Positions 45,767 to 56,745 are shown, counted from the stretch's first letter. The stretch is DNA of 64,000 bases from an uncultured Alistipes sp. (GCA_947623965.1 CANQIF010000004.1:81824-145823); one strand, 5' to 3'. The notes: a model not told the origin generated them from the sequence alone. A program made the numbers and translations.

Positions 45767-46792
45767 TCAAAGCAGCTCCTCGAGCCGCGCCGCGGGGGCG
45801 ATGTCGGGCGAGGCGAACTCGCCGAGCTGGTAGCGGTAATATCCCGCCATGGCGATCATGGCGGCATTGTCGGTCGTGAATTTCAACTCGGGCAGGAAGG
45901 TCCGCCAGCCGCGCCGGCGCCCCTCCGCCGTGATGGCATCGCGCAATCCCGAGTTGGCCGAGACGCCGCCTGCGATGGCGATGTCGCGGATGCCCGTCTC
46001 CCGAGCCGCACGTACAAGCTGTTTCAGCAGGATCTCGATGATCGTCGTCTGCAGCGAGGCGCAGAGGTCCGCCTTGTTTCGTTCGATGAAGTCGGGGGCA
46101 TCGGCGACAGCGTCGCGCAGCGTGTAGAGGAACGAGGTCTTCAGCCCCGAGAAGGAGTAGTCGAACCCCTCGACGTGGGGGTGGGCGAAGTGGAACGCCT
46201 TCGGGTCTCCCTCCTTGGCCAGCCGGTCGATCACCGGACCGCCCGGATAGGGAAGCCCCATCACCTTGGCGCACTTGTCGAAGGCTTCGCCCGCGGCATC
46301 GTCGATCGTCGTGCCGAGGATCGCCAACTTCGTCGGGGAATCGACCCGCACGATCATCGTGTGGCCGCCGCTGACGAGCAGGCAGAGAAACGGGAAGTCG
46401 GGATGCGGCAGCTGCCGGTCGGGCAGATCGATCAAGTGCGAGAGGATGTGCCCCTGCAGGTGGTTGACCTCGACCATCGGGATGCGGCGGGCGAGCGAGA
46501 GCCCCTTGGCGAAAGAGACCCCGACCAGCAGCGAGCCGACCAGCCCCGGCCCGCGGGTGAAGGCGATCGCGTCGAGTTCATCGACTGCGATGCCGGCCTC
46601 CTTGAGGGCCGTATCGACCACGGGGATAATGTTCTGCTGGTGCGCACGCGAGGCCAGTTCGGGGATCACTCCGCCGTATTTGACGTGTACGGCCTGCGAG
46701 GCGATGACGTTCGAGAGCAGCACATGGTTGCGCAGCACGGCCGCCGACGTATCGTCGCAGGAGGATTCGATGCCTAAAATCGTAATGTCCAT
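45767..46792 (-). CDS. tsaD: tRNA N6-adenosine threonylcarbamoyltransferase
   Basis: Kae1/TsaD enzyme of the t6A37 tRNA modification. 341 aa, normal length. It begins MDITILGIESSCDDTSAA, has the metal-binding HLQGH (H111, H115), GGVIPELASR, and LLVSGGHTMI. The ATG is firmly placed by the N-terminal strand. A perfect TACCTTTG box ends only 4 bp before the ATG, so the transcript may start at or next to the start codon. The upstream in-frame extension runs through a degenerate repeat and is rejected. Confidence 0.96.
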   Translation of the reverse strand: MDITILGIESSCDDTSAAVLRNHVLLSNVIASQAVHVKYGGVIPELASRAHQQNIIPVVDTALKEAGIAVDELDAIAFTRGPGLVGSLLVGVSFAKGLSLARRIPMVEVNHLQGHILSHLIDLPDRQLPHPDFPFLCLLVSGGHTMIVRVDSPTKLAILGTTIDDAAGEAFDKCAKVMGLPYPGGPVIDRLAKEGDPKAFHFAHPHVEGFDYSFSGLKTSFLYTLRDAVADAPDFIERNKADLCASLQTTIIEILLKQLVRAARETGIRDIAIAGGVSANSGLRDAITAEGRRRGWRTFLPELKFTTDNAAMIAMAGYYRYQLGEFASPDIAPAARLEELL

Positions 46793-46796
46793 AAGG

Positions 46797-46804
46797 CAAA
46801 GGTA
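46797..46804 (-). promoter_or_regulatory. tsaD promoter, -7 box close to the start codon
   Basis: TACCTTTG on the minus strand. With usual spacing the transcription start falls at about 46792-46790, the A of the tsaD ATG. Confidence 0.65.
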
Positions 46805-46875
46805 TCGATAAAAGGATGAAAAACGAAAAAACGGGAGCGAAAAATTTGCACAGCCCCGATTCCGGCCCCTTTCTG

Positions 46876-47150
46876 CGGCGATCGCACCCTTGCGAACCGA
46901 CACGCTCCGCCCCTGTCGAGACGGAGGAACAGCCCCAAAAAAGAGCACGGCGATCGCACCCGTCCAGACCGGTGCGCCCCCAACCTTTCGAAACAAAAAC
47001 CACCCCTCCCCGTATGGCGATTGTACACGTGCAAAACGACATGCCTCACTCTTTCGAAACGAAAAATCGGACCTTCCCGCGCGGCGGTCGTCTCCGTGCA
47101 GACCGGCGCACCCTACCCTTTCGGGGCGAAGAACTGCACCTCCCAGCCAC
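46876..47150. repeat. Degenerate 67-72 bp tandem repeat, four copies
   Basis: Copies begin at 46876, 46948, 47015 and 47082, each with a core like CGGCGATCGCACCC..GCAGACCGGCGC followed by CCTTTCGAAACGAAAA. Divergence between copies is large but the period is clear. It fills the gap between tsaD and the FadL-type gene; no supported CDS. Confidence 0.75.
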
Positions 47151-47167
47151 CCGCCCCACAGCATAAA

Positions 47168-47198
47168 AACGGCTCTTCCTGCAAAGGGAAGAGCCGTT
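47168..47198 (-). terminator. Terminator of the FadL-type gene
   Basis: Stem AACGGCTCTTCC/GGAAGAGCCGTT around TGCAAAG, with an A-run on the left (U-tract in the transcript), 30 bp after the stop. Confidence 0.88.
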
Positions 47199-47228
47199 CG
47201 AGAGTGAAGCGCCTGCACCGGCCGGGCG

Positions 47229-48662
47229 TCAGAACTTGAAGTCCAGCCCGACGCCGACGACGGAATTCGTCCGATAGTAGACGTCCTTGAACCCGTTCTT
47301 CTGGTCGTCGTTCGTTACCTTGTCGTAGAAGGTGCTCATCGTGCCGAGGTTGAGACGCAGGCACTTGGATACCTGGTAGGCGGCGCCGAAACCGACGGTG
47401 AAGCTCGGCGTGACGAAGTTCAGATCCGAATAGTTCTTGGAACGGAGGTCGTAGCAGGTTTGCTGGTAGCCGGCGCTGACGAGCCAGCGGTCCGAGATCC
47501 GCCACTCGGCGCCGATAAGGTATTCGTTCGTGTTGCCCTTGACGGTCCCGTTCTGCTTGAACGAGTTGTCGGCATCCTTGTCGAAGAAGTGGTGCCACTC
47601 GGCCGAAATTTTGACCGGTCCGCACCAGCGGCTCACGGCGACCGCCAGCAGCGCAGGGGTCTCGGACTTGACTTTGGCGCCGTCGAGGAAAATGCCGTTG
47701 ACGACGTCGTCTTTGGCCGATACGGCCCCCGATTTGATCTTCGCCTCGGTCGGCATCTTGAATTCATATTTGATCGTGGCATCCCACTTGCCCTTGTGAA
47801 TGGCGAGGGCGACAACGGGGCTGAGCGAGGTGCCGCTCTGCTCGACGTCGAGGTAATGGTCGCCCGTTGAGTCGGCATTGGTCCTGACTTCTTTAGCCAG
47901 GTCCGTCATGCCCATTTGCTGCAGTTTGTCGGCGACTTCCTGGAAGAACGGGGCTGCCGGAATCATCGAGCCGTTCTTCGGAGGCAGCAGCGGATTCGAG
48001 CAGGGCGGATTGATCCGGATGTCCTTCATGTATCCCTTGTAGGCGTTGGCCACGATGCCGAGGCGGAGTTGCGCGGCGACCGAAAGCCAGTCGTTGATGC
48101 GGTAGGCGACACCGGCCTGAACGGCGAAGGTCAGCAGGGTGCCCTTGACGTTCATGTTCATGGCGTACCGGTCGGCCGAAAGACCGAATTGTTCCCCGAA
48201 CTTCGTAACGGCCGTAGGCAGAACGGCATACCGACGCTCGAAGGAGGCGAGGCCGTCGGCATACTTCACCGTTCCGCCGCCGCCGTTCACACCCATGCCG
48301 GCCATCACGGCCCAGCGGTTCTTCTTCCAGACGAGGTGGAAGCTGGGGATGATGTAGGCCGAGACCTTGCCTTTGAACGTCTTGGTGGGGCCGTCGTTGC
48401 CGACGCCCTGCGCGAAGCCGGCGAAGGTGGACTCGGTCTGGCGGTTCTGCCAGGCCATCTGGTTGTTGATGCCGAGGTGCCAGCCGTCGGCCATGAAGAC
48501 CGTACCGGCCGGGTTGTGGTAGACGGCATCGGGATCGAGCGACGTACCGCGGGAGATGCTGCGCAGGAAGGCGGCGCTTTGGTTCGTGTTGGTCATCAGA
48601 CCGCCGGCCGAAGCCGAAGCCACCGTAGCAAGCAGCAGAAGGGTCGTAGCGAGTTTTTTCAT
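47229..48662 (-). CDS. OmpP1/FadL family outer-membrane transporter
   Basis: 477 aa beta-barrel with a signal peptide (MKKLATTLLLLATVASASA). After it comes the FadL N-terminal plug signature GLMTNTNQSAAFLR..GTSLDPDAVYHNPAGT, and the protein ends in aromatic-terminal strands (GVGLDFKF). Such proteins move long-chain fatty acids or other hydrophobic molecules across the outer membrane. It is a single gene with its own terminator. The upstream leader of about 170 nt is AT-rich, with only a one-mismatch -7 box (CATCTTTG near 48830). Confidence 0.9.
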   Translation of the reverse strand: MKKLATTLLLLATVASASAGGLMTNTNQSAAFLRSISRGTSLDPDAVYHNPAGTVFMADGWHLGINNQMAWQNRQTESTFAGFAQGVGNDGPTKTFKGKVSAYIIPSFHLVWKKNRWAVMAGMGVNGGGGTVKYADGLASFERRYAVLPTAVTKFGEQFGLSADRYAMNMNVKGTLLTFAVQAGVAYRINDWLSVAAQLRLGIVANAYKGYMKDIRINPPCSNPLLPPKNGSMIPAAPFFQEVADKLQQMGMTDLAKEVRTNADSTGDHYLDVEQSGTSLSPVVALAIHKGKWDATIKYEFKMPTEAKIKSGAVSAKDDVVNGIFLDGAKVKSETPALLAVAVSRWCGPVKISAEWHHFFDKDADNSFKQNGTVKGNTNEYLIGAEWRISDRWLVSAGYQQTCYDLRSKNYSDLNFVTPSFTVGFGAAYQVSKCLRLNLGTMSTFYDKVTNDDQKNGFKDVYYRTNSVVGVGLDFKF

Positions 48663-49039
48663 GAACAGAGATTTAAGTGAAACGTTTCGGTTTCCGGTTT
48701 CGGGCGGATCGCGCCGCGATCGGGACCGTCGTGAATATGCTTTTATATAATAAGTATGCGGCCGTGCCGGAACCGTTGCGAGGTCGTGTCGGAACGGTGG
48801 AATGCCCATGCCTCGGTACCGAACGGTCGCAAAGATGACCCTTTCTTCCGGAATGGTCAAAAAAATGTGGCAAACGGGACAAATTGTGGGCGTTTTTCCC
48901 GATTTGAGGGATGAAAAGTCGATTTGAGGGGTGAAATTTGGCTTAAGACACCACGATTATAGGCGAAATATTGGCTCATTTCTCCGATTTGTTCGTCGGT
49001 TTGTCGGGAAGGGATGGGGTTGAAACGGCAGGGAGAAGC

Positions 49040-50095
49040 TGAAAGCCGCACGGCCTTTTCGAGGTCGGAATTCACATTCAAGATTCAAATTCGGAATTAT
49101 AAAATCGGGCTGCAGCCTGCGGAGGGCGCGCGACGTTTAGGAGCCGCGGGCCTCCACCGCCCCAGGCTGCGGCCCACACGGTCCTGACAGACCGATTCCG
49201 ATTCAGAGCCAGCCCGCAGCCGAGCGGATGGGCGTGCGACGTAGAGGAGCAGCCCTCCGACCCGAGAGGGGAGGGGTGCTGCGGCTTTCTGCGAAGCCGC
49301 AAATTCAAAATGAAAAATGAAGAATTAAAATGATATTCGGACCGCAGCTTGCGAAGGGCACGCTCGAGCGGACCTGCGGGACGCGAAATGCGGGCCTTCG
49401 CGGGGCGAAGCAGCGGCCCGCTGCGGTTCCGTTTGGAACCGCAAATTCAGCATTCAAAATTCAAGATTCAAAATCAAACGAGTGTATCGGACACGCTTGT
49501 GCATGTGTGTCATCTCGGGCTGCAGCCTGCGGAGGACACGCATGTTCGGCCACGAACTGCGGGCCTCCGCCCGGCGGAGGCTGCGGCCCGCTGCGGCTTC
49601 TTATCGAAGCCGCAAATTCAGCATTCAAAATTCAAGATTCAAAATTAAGAGGGCTTTCTGGGTACGCTTGGGCATATATTTCAGGTCGGGTCGCAGCCTG
49701 CGGAGGACACCAGCGACATTATGGAGCTGCGGGCCTCCGCTGCCCCCAGGCTGCGGCCCGCTCGGTCCGATCGGACCGACTCTAACCCGGGACAAGCCCG
49801 CAGCCGAGCGGACGGGCTTGCACAAGCGGACCTTCGGGACGCGAAAGTGCAGCCCTCCGCCCGGGGGCGGCTGCGGGCTGCTGCGGCTTCCTGCGAAGCC
49901 GCAAATTCAGAATTCAAAATTCAAGATTCAAAATCACCAATCGGGCTGCAGCCTGCGGAGCACGCAGGTTCGGCAACGAGCTGCGGCCCGCTGACCTCTT
50001 CGAGGTCGCATGTACAGTATAAAGCGCCAACAACTGCGGCCTGCCAATACCTGCCCGACCGATTCCCGATCGAGGCCAGTCCGCCACGGCTGCGC
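49040..50095. repeat. Mosaic intergenic repeat, block 15 (plus orientation, several units)
   Basis: Palindromes: GCGGTTCC-GTTT-GGAACCGC (49423-49442), GCGGCTTC/GAAGCCGC (49593-49613), CGGTCC-GATC-GGACCG (49763-49778), GCGGCTTC-CTGC-GAAGCCGC (49883-49902). AT tracts lie at about 49300-49330, 49445-49475, 49615-49648 and 49905-49935. No gene is supported between 48663 and 50164; 48663-49040 is a GC-poor leader/promoter region of the FadL-type gene with nothing else recognised. Confidence 0.9.
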
Positions 50096-50164
50096 CCCGA
50101 ACTGCGAACCAAAAACTGCCCGGGCGTGCAGCCGGCCTATCCCGTTCCCGGCCCGTTCCGCATC

Positions 50165-50701
50165 TCACCCCGTCACCACGGCATCCATCCGCACATCGTG
50201 CGGCTCGGCCGGCAGCGTCGCGGTCAGCTGGTGGGCATAGCACACGCCGACCTTGAGCCCCCGGAATGCGGGCTGCGACAGATAGCGGTCGTAGTAACCC
50301 CGGCCGCGGCCCAGCCGGTCGCCCGCCGCCGTAAAGGCGACGCCCGGCACGACCGCGAGGTCGATCGCTTCGGGCGGGCAGCACACCGCCCCCGCGGCAG
50401 GCTCCCCGATGCCGAAAGCGCCGACGACGAGCCGCCCGATATCGCAGTCGAAGAAGCGCATCGCGTCGCCCTCGACCCGCGGCACGACCACCCGCCGCCC
50501 CGCCGCCGTCCAGCGCGCGATCGTCTCCCGCGTCGCCGGCTCGTCCGGCAGGGCGCAGTAGAGCGCCACGCACCGCGCTGTGCGGAAAGCCGCCATCCGC
50601 TCGACCGCCCCGAAGATCCGCTCCGAAGCCGCCGCCCGCTCCGCAGCCGGCAGAGCCCGGTTCAAAGCCCGCATCGACCGCCTTATCTCCTTTTTCTCCA
50701 T
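50165..50701 (-). CDS. 5-formyltetrahydrofolate cyclo-ligase
   Basis: 178 aa enzyme converting 5-formyl-THF to 5,10-methenyl-THF with ATP. The family motif PGVAFTAAGDRLGRGRGYYDRYL is complete (for example GRGRGYYDRYL), and the basic N-terminus (KKEIRRSMRALNRAL) is typical. It is divergent from sdhCAB. No clear promoter box. Folate role shared with folP elsewhere in the window. Confidence 0.93.
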   Translation of the reverse strand: MEKKEIRRSMRALNRALPAAERAAASERIFGAVERMAAFRTARCVALYCALPDEPATRETIARWTAAGRRVVVPRVEGDAMRFFDCDIGRLVVGAFGIGEPAAGAVCCPPEAIDLAVVPGVAFTAAGDRLGRGRGYYDRYLSQPAFRGLKVGVCYAHQLTATLPAEPHDVRMDAVVTG

Positions 50702-50744
50702 CGCCGTATCTTGTTATTTCTCCAGCAAAAAGCCGCGCTGCGGC

Positions 50745-50775
50745 TTTGTTATTCCGCAAACAATAGCTATCTTTG
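50745..50775 (+). promoter_or_regulatory. sdhCAB promoter (-33 and -7)
   Basis: TTTG (50745-50748) and TATCTTTG (50768-50775) with a 19 bp spacer, a full Bacteroidota promoter. Leader about 45 nt. Confidence 0.8.
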
Positions 50776-50824
50776 CGAACGGAAAATGCAATTTATTCAC
50801 AAAAATAATAAATTTCTATCTATT

Positions 50825-51520
50825 ATGAGCTGTTTTCTTTGCAATTCGTCCGTGGGCAAGAAACTGGTGATGAGCGTCTCGGGATGCTTCCTGGTGCTCT
50901 TCATCCTCTTCCACATGTCCATGAATCTCACCGCCATCATCTCGCCCGCGGGTTACAACACGATCTGCGAGTTCCTCGGCGCCAACTGGTATGCGCTGGC
51001 CGGTACGGCCGTGCTCGCCGCCGGCGTCCTGGTCCACATCCTCTATGCGCTGGTCCTCACCCTCAACAACTACCGCGCCCGCGGCTCGCAGCGCTATGCC
51101 GTCACCGTTCAGGAGCCCGGCGTGGCCTGGTCGTCGAAAAACATGCTCGTACTGGGTTTCGTCGTGCTCGCCGGCCTGGCGATCCACCTCATCCACTTCT
51201 GGTCGAAGATGCAGCTCGTCGAGCTCCTCGGCGGCCACGTCAACGCGCTCGGCTTCGGCCCCGCCGACGGCGCGGCCCTCATCGCCCACACCTTCTCGAA
51301 GTGGTACAACGTCCTCATCTATCTCGTCTGGCTGGCCGCCCTGTGGTTCCACCTGACCCACGGCGTATGGTCGATGTTCCAGACCGTCGGCTGGGCCAAC
51401 GACACGTGGTACCCCCGGCTGAAGTGCCTGGCCAACGTCGTCGCCACGCTCGTCTTCCTGGGCTTCGCCGCCGTCGTCGTGGTCTACTTCGCGAAGAACT
51501 GCTGCTGCACCTGCTGCTAA
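50825..51520 (+). CDS. sdhC: Succinate dehydrogenase/fumarate reductase cytochrome b subunit
   Basis: 231 aa membrane anchor with five hydrophobic helices and histidines at the right places for two hemes (for example the H in LFHMSMNL, LVHILYAL, IHLIHFW and LWFHLTHG). This is the single-anchor type B complex usual in Bacteroidota, which may run as fumarate reductase in anaerobic life. An ATG 39 bp upstream is an alternative start. The tail ends in an odd cysteine run (NCCCTCC). First gene of sdhCAB. Confidence 0.93.
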   Translation: MSCFLCNSSVGKKLVMSVSGCFLVLFILFHMSMNLTAIISPAGYNTICEFLGANWYALAGTAVLAAGVLVHILYALVLTLNNYRARGSQRYAVTVQEPGVAWSSKNMLVLGFVVLAGLAIHLIHFWSKMQLVELLGGHVNALGFGPADGAALIAHTFSKWYNVLIYLVWLAALWFHLTHGVWSMFQTVGWANDTWYPRLKCLANVVATLVFLGFAAVVVVYFAKNCCCTCC

Positions 51521-51556
51521 CCGATTCATTTCCGAACAAACAAACACACAACCGAT

Positions 51557-53503
<1,947 letters not shown>

Positions 53504-53540
53504 CACTTTCGACGTTCAACATTCAGCAACATTTGAAATT

Positions 53541-54284
53541 ATGAATTTCACATTAAAGATATGGCGTCAGAAAGACGCGAAATCGAAGGGGGGCTTCGAG
53601 ACCTACAAGGTATCGGATATTTCGGAGGACACCTCGTTCCTCGAGATGCTCGATATTCTGAACAACGACCTGATCCACGCCGGCAAGGAGCCCGTGGCGT
53701 TCGACCATGACTGCCGCGAGGGCATCTGCGGCATGTGCTCGCTGCACATCGACGGCAAGGCGCACGGCCCGGGGCAGGGTGCGACGACCTGCCAGATCTA
53801 CATGCGCAAGTTCAAGGACGGCGCGACGATCACGATCGAGCCGTGGCGCTCGGCGGCCTTCCCCGTCATCAAGGACCTCGTGGTGAACCGCGGCGCCTAT
53901 GACCAGATTCTGCAGGCCGGCGGCTTCATCTCGGTGCGCACGAACTCGGTGCCCGACGCCAATGCGATTCCGATTCCGAAGGCCGACGCCGACGAGGCGA
54001 TGGATGCCGCCGCCTGCATCGGGTGCGGCGCCTGCGCAGCCACCTGCAAGAACGGTTCGGCGATGCTCTTCGTCGCCGCGCGCGTCTCGTCGCTGGCGAA
54101 GCTGCCGCAGGGACGCGTCGAGGGGGCCCGCCGCGCCAAGGCGATGGTCGCCAAGATGGACGAGCTGGGCTTCGGCAACTGCACCAACACGGGAGCCTGC
54201 CAGGCCGAATGCCCGAAGAGCATCTCCATCGCGCATATCGCACGCCTCAACCGCGAATTTCTTTCGGCCAAGTTCGAGGACTGA
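53541..54284 (+). CDS. sdhB: Succinate dehydrogenase/fumarate reductase iron-sulfur subunit
   Basis: 247 aa with the [2Fe-2S] cluster region (CREGICGMC), and [11 protein letters not shown] plus a later [15 protein letters not shown] for the [3Fe-4S]/[4Fe-4S] clusters. It passes electrons between SdhA and the heme anchor. Its last twelve residues ([12 protein letters not shown]) and the terminator are repeated downstream, and 22 bp of its late coding sequence recur inverted at 54345-54366. Confidence 0.96.
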   Translation: MNFTLKIWRQKDAKSKGGFETYKVSDISEDTSFLEMLDILNNDLIHAGKEPVAFDHDCREGICGMCSLHIDGKAHGPGQGATTCQIYMRKFKDGATITIEPWRSAAFPVIKDLVVNRGAYDQILQAGGFISVRTNSVPDANAIPIPKADADEAMDAAACIGCGACAATCKNGSAMLFVAARVSSLAKLPQGRVEGARRAKAMVAKMDELGFGNCTNTGACQAECPKSISIAHIARLNREFLSAKFED

Positions 54285-54305
54285 CCGTCTTTTTGATAAG
54301 ATTTT

Positions 54306-54338
54306 CCGCCGCGCTCCTTTTGGAGGGCGGCGGTTTTT
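54306..54338 (+). terminator. sdhCAB terminator, first copy
   Basis: Stem CCGCCGCGCTCC/GGAGGGCGGCGG around TTTT, then five T, 21 bp after the sdhB stop. Confidence 0.9.
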
Positions 54339-54344
54339 CGTTTC

Positions 54345-54366
54345 GAGGCGTGCGATATGCGCGATG
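54345..54366. repeat. Inverted 22 bp copy of late sdhB coding sequence
   Basis: Exact reverse complement of 54227-54248 (encoding part of IAHIARL). Together with the next entry it shows a complex local rearrangement. Confidence 0.9.
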
Positions 54367-54419
54367 CGCATCTTATGCAGACAATCCCCCTAACCCCCCT
54401 TTGAAAAGGGGGCAGCGCC

Positions 54420-54517
54420 CGCCTGAACCGCGAGTTCCTCTCAGCCAAATTCGAGGACTGACCGTCTTTTTGATAAGATTTTCCGCCGCTCTCCTTTTGG
54501 AGGGCGGCGGTTTTTTT
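54420..54517 (+). repeat. Second copy of the sdhB 3' tail plus terminator
   Basis: Direct copy of 54243-54338. It still encodes [12 protein letters not shown] and a stop, with mostly silent changes, followed by a second terminator (54483-54517, stem CCGCCGCTCTCC/GGAGGGCGGCGG, seven T). The linker between the copies carries CCCCCTTTGAAAAGGGGG (a hairpin), a motif common between genes in many bacteria. Confidence 0.88.
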
Positions 54518-54594
54518 CAGGTTCATGGGCATACGAATTGGCTGTATCGGAATGGCAACCGGAAAGTCGAAGGGATCTGGGGGTGCTGTTTCGG

Positions 54595-55110
54595 CGATTG
54601 GTGTGCAATACGGAATCGGTCCGTCAGGACCGAGCGGGCCGCAGCCTCCCGGCGGCGGAGGCCCGCAGCTTGCGTCCCGCTGGTCCGCTTCGCGCCTGCA
54701 CTCCGCCAGGCTGCGACCCGATTTTAAATATTGAATTGCGGGAGTGCCTCTCAATGGGGCGTCACTGCCCGACTGCGTTATTTTGCGCCGGATCAATCGC
54801 GCAGCGATTGGCAGGCCGCAGCCTGGGGGCGGCGGAGGCCCGCAGCTCGCGTTCTGCAGGTCCGCTTCGAGCGTGTCCTCCGCAGGCTGCGACCCGATTT
54901 AAAATGTTGAATAGGGACATTTTTAATTGCGCCCGAATGGGCGCAGCAGCCCGCAGCCGCCCCCGGGCGGAGGGCTGCTCCTATCCGTCGCAGGCCCGTC
55001 CGCTCGGCTGCGGGCTTGTCCTGAGCAAAATCGACCTTGTTAGAGGTCGGCTCGCAGGCTGCAGCCCGAAACGGAAATATGCCAAGCGTGTCCAGCGACC
55101 CATTTCATTT
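54595..55110. repeat. Mosaic intergenic repeat, block 16 (minus orientation)
   Basis: Palindromes CGGTCC-GTCA-GGACCG (54616-54631), CAATCGC-GCA-GCGATTG (54794-54810), TGCGCCC-GAAT-GGGCGCA (54928-54945) and CGACCT/AGGTCG (55032-55049), with reversed modules C and E. Confidence 0.9.
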
Positions 55111-55140
55111 TGAATAGCAGCCCCATATCTCCATAAGAAA

Positions 55141-55171
55141 CGGGTATTTGCCGAAGTTGGCAGATACCCGT
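55141..55171 (-). terminator. Probable terminator of the lipoprotein gene
   Basis: Near-perfect stem AACGGGTATCTGCC/GGCAAATACCCGTT as read on the transcript strand, followed by TTCTTATGG. The U-tract is short, so confidence is moderate. Confidence 0.6.
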
Positions 55172-55219
55172 TGACTTATCTCCTAAAAAGAGAATCTAAC
55201 CGAATTGATTCCCTCTGCA

Positions 55220-55759
55220 TTAATTGATGTCAATGTCGATTTTCTGCAGTGCCCCCATGTAGCTGAACGAGGTGGCCACCGACACCGGCTCGCCACCTTC
55301 GCCGCCCCTCTCGCCCTCGAGGCGCAGGTCGCTGAGGGTGATAGTATAGGCGCCCCCGTCCTTGCTGATTATGAGGCTGCCTCCCTGGCGGTACGCCCCC
55401 TCGAGGTAATAGTCGTAATTCTCCGTCTCCCAGTCGCTGTTCACCAGCAAGGTCACGTCGTATTCCGTATTGTTGAATGTTCCTGCGGGCACCTGACCGT
55501 TCTGCGCGGGCACGCTGATCATAAGCATCGAATAGCGCTGAGGCACATTCCCTCCGGTCATCTTGAAATTGGTGAACATGATTTCGCACTCCCCGTCGGA
55601 AGCCACGGCGCAGTAGGCATACGAAAAGTTCACGTTCTGTCCATTGATAGACACCGAAGCACTGGCACCTCCGCCACCTTGGTCGTCATCGTCGTCACTG
55701 CAGCTGCATACCACTCCAGAGAATAGGGCCAGGCAAGCCATTAACAAAATTTTTTTCAT
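55220..55759 (-). CDS. Small lipoprotein, probably surface-exposed
   Basis: 179 aa from the ATG of MKKILLMACLALFSGVVCSC. The signal peptide ends in cysteines followed by SDDDDD, an acidic stretch just after the lipid-modified cysteine that resembles the Bacteroidota export signal for surface lipoproteins. The rest is beta-rich and has no domain I recognise. The gene and its leader are more AT-rich than the neighbours, and its codon use is less GC-biased, hinting at recent acquisition. Its transcript should begin near 56010 and include the long hairpin at 55843-55970. Confidence 0.75.
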   Translation of the reverse strand: MKKILLMACLALFSGVVCSCSDDDDDQGGGGASASVSINGQNVNFSYAYCAVASDGECEIMFTNFKMTGGNVPQRYSMLMISVPAQNGQVPAGTFNNTEYDVTLLVNSDWETENYDYYLEGAYRQGGSLIISKDGGAYTITLSDLRLEGERGGEGGEPVSVATSFSYMGALQKIDIDIN

Positions 55760-55842
55760 GATGAAAAATTTCTTTGCGTCTTTCCAGTTCCCCAAAGACC
55801 CTTAATTATTTAACAACAGAAGCGTGGAACTGCAAATGCTAC

Positions 55843-55970
55843 CATGTTTGAATTGAAGGTCCTGAGAAAACCCTTAGCACGAATATGGTAATAGCAGCCC
55901 ACGCCAATACGTGAGAACCACTATGCCATCCCTTGTGCTAATTTTGAAAGTTTCTCAGGTTTTCAATTCA
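55843..55970 (-). ncRNA. Candidate structured RNA or leader with long hairpin
   Basis: On the minus strand the outer arms GTGAATTGAAAACCTGAGAAA and TTTCTCAGGACCTTCAATTC pair almost fully, inside them TTAGCACAAGGGATGG pairs with CCATATTCGTGCTAA, and a CACG/CGTG hairpin closes the centre. The overall shape is a rod of about 125 nt with internal bulges, broadly like 6S-type RNAs. It sits between a perfect -7 box and the lipoprotein ATG, so it may be a free RNA, a leader, or both. The family is not identified. Confidence 0.6.
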
Positions 55971-56016
55971 CAAGATAAGCATAACGCTTCTTTCTAATAT
56001 GTTGGATATCCGAGGT

Positions 56017-56024
56017 CAAAAGTA
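56017..56024 (-). promoter_or_regulatory. Promoter of the structured RNA/lipoprotein unit, -7 box
   Basis: TACTTTTG on the minus strand, full match to TAnnTTTG, about 45 bp before the long hairpin. The rest of 56030-56250 is AT-rich with no gene seen. Confidence 0.6.
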
Positions 56025-56249
56025 CGCAAAAAAAGCATTCATCATTCACTTTACTGTTGTTTTTTTTAATTTCGTCTGCAAATCTTTTCTTCGGGCAATG
56101 CCGCAAATGTATAACGATGGTGTCGCACGTTTTACACAGCTACCGGACTGTTTAATTCATCACAAGGTGCTGGTTAACCGGATATTGTGAATTATTAAAT
56201 TTTTTCCAGCCGCACTTTTGGGTCAAAAGAAAAAGGAGGTTTCCGTGAA

Positions 56250-56745
56250 AATCGATCGCGCAGCGATCGGCGGGCCGCAGGCTCCCCGCTGCGGAGGCCC
56301 GAGAAAACACACATGCTCAAGCGTGTCCGATACACTCGTTAATTTTGAATGCTGAATGCTGAATTTGCGGCTTCAACGAAGCCGCAGCAGCCCGCAGCCG
56401 CCCCCTGGCGGAGGGCTGCTCCTCTACGTCGCAGGCCCGTCCGCTCGGCTGCGGGCTTATCCTGAACAAAATCGACCTTGTTAGAGGTCGGCGGGTCACA
56501 GCCTCCCCGCAGCGGAGGCCCGCAGCTCGCGTCCCGTAGGTCCGCTTCGAGCGCGTCCTCCGCAGGCTGCGCCCCGAACAGAAACATAAACCCACGCGTG
56601 TTCAACAAACCCATTTAATTTTGAATTTTGCGGTTCCGAATGGAACCGCAGCGGGCCGCAGCTTCGCCCCGCGAAGGCCCGCTACTCGCGTCCGCATTAG
56701 CGTCCGCTCATGCAGGCGCTTCGCAAGCCGCGGCCCGAATATTTC
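56250..56745. repeat. Mosaic intergenic repeat, block 17 (minus orientation)
   Basis: Palindromes CGATCGC-GCA-GCGATCG (56253-56269), GCGGCTTC-AAC-GAAGCCGC (56367-56385), CGACCT/AGGTCG near 56475, and GCGGTTCC-GAAT-GGAACCGC (56630-56649), with reversed modules C and E and short AT tracts. Confidence 0.9.

Noticed and set aside
49721..50824. In-frame upstream extension of sdhC by over 360 codons
   Set aside because: It passes through repeat block 15 and antisense to the 5-FTHF cyclo-ligase gene, and beyond the sdhC promoter. The membrane protein starts at MSCFLCNSS.
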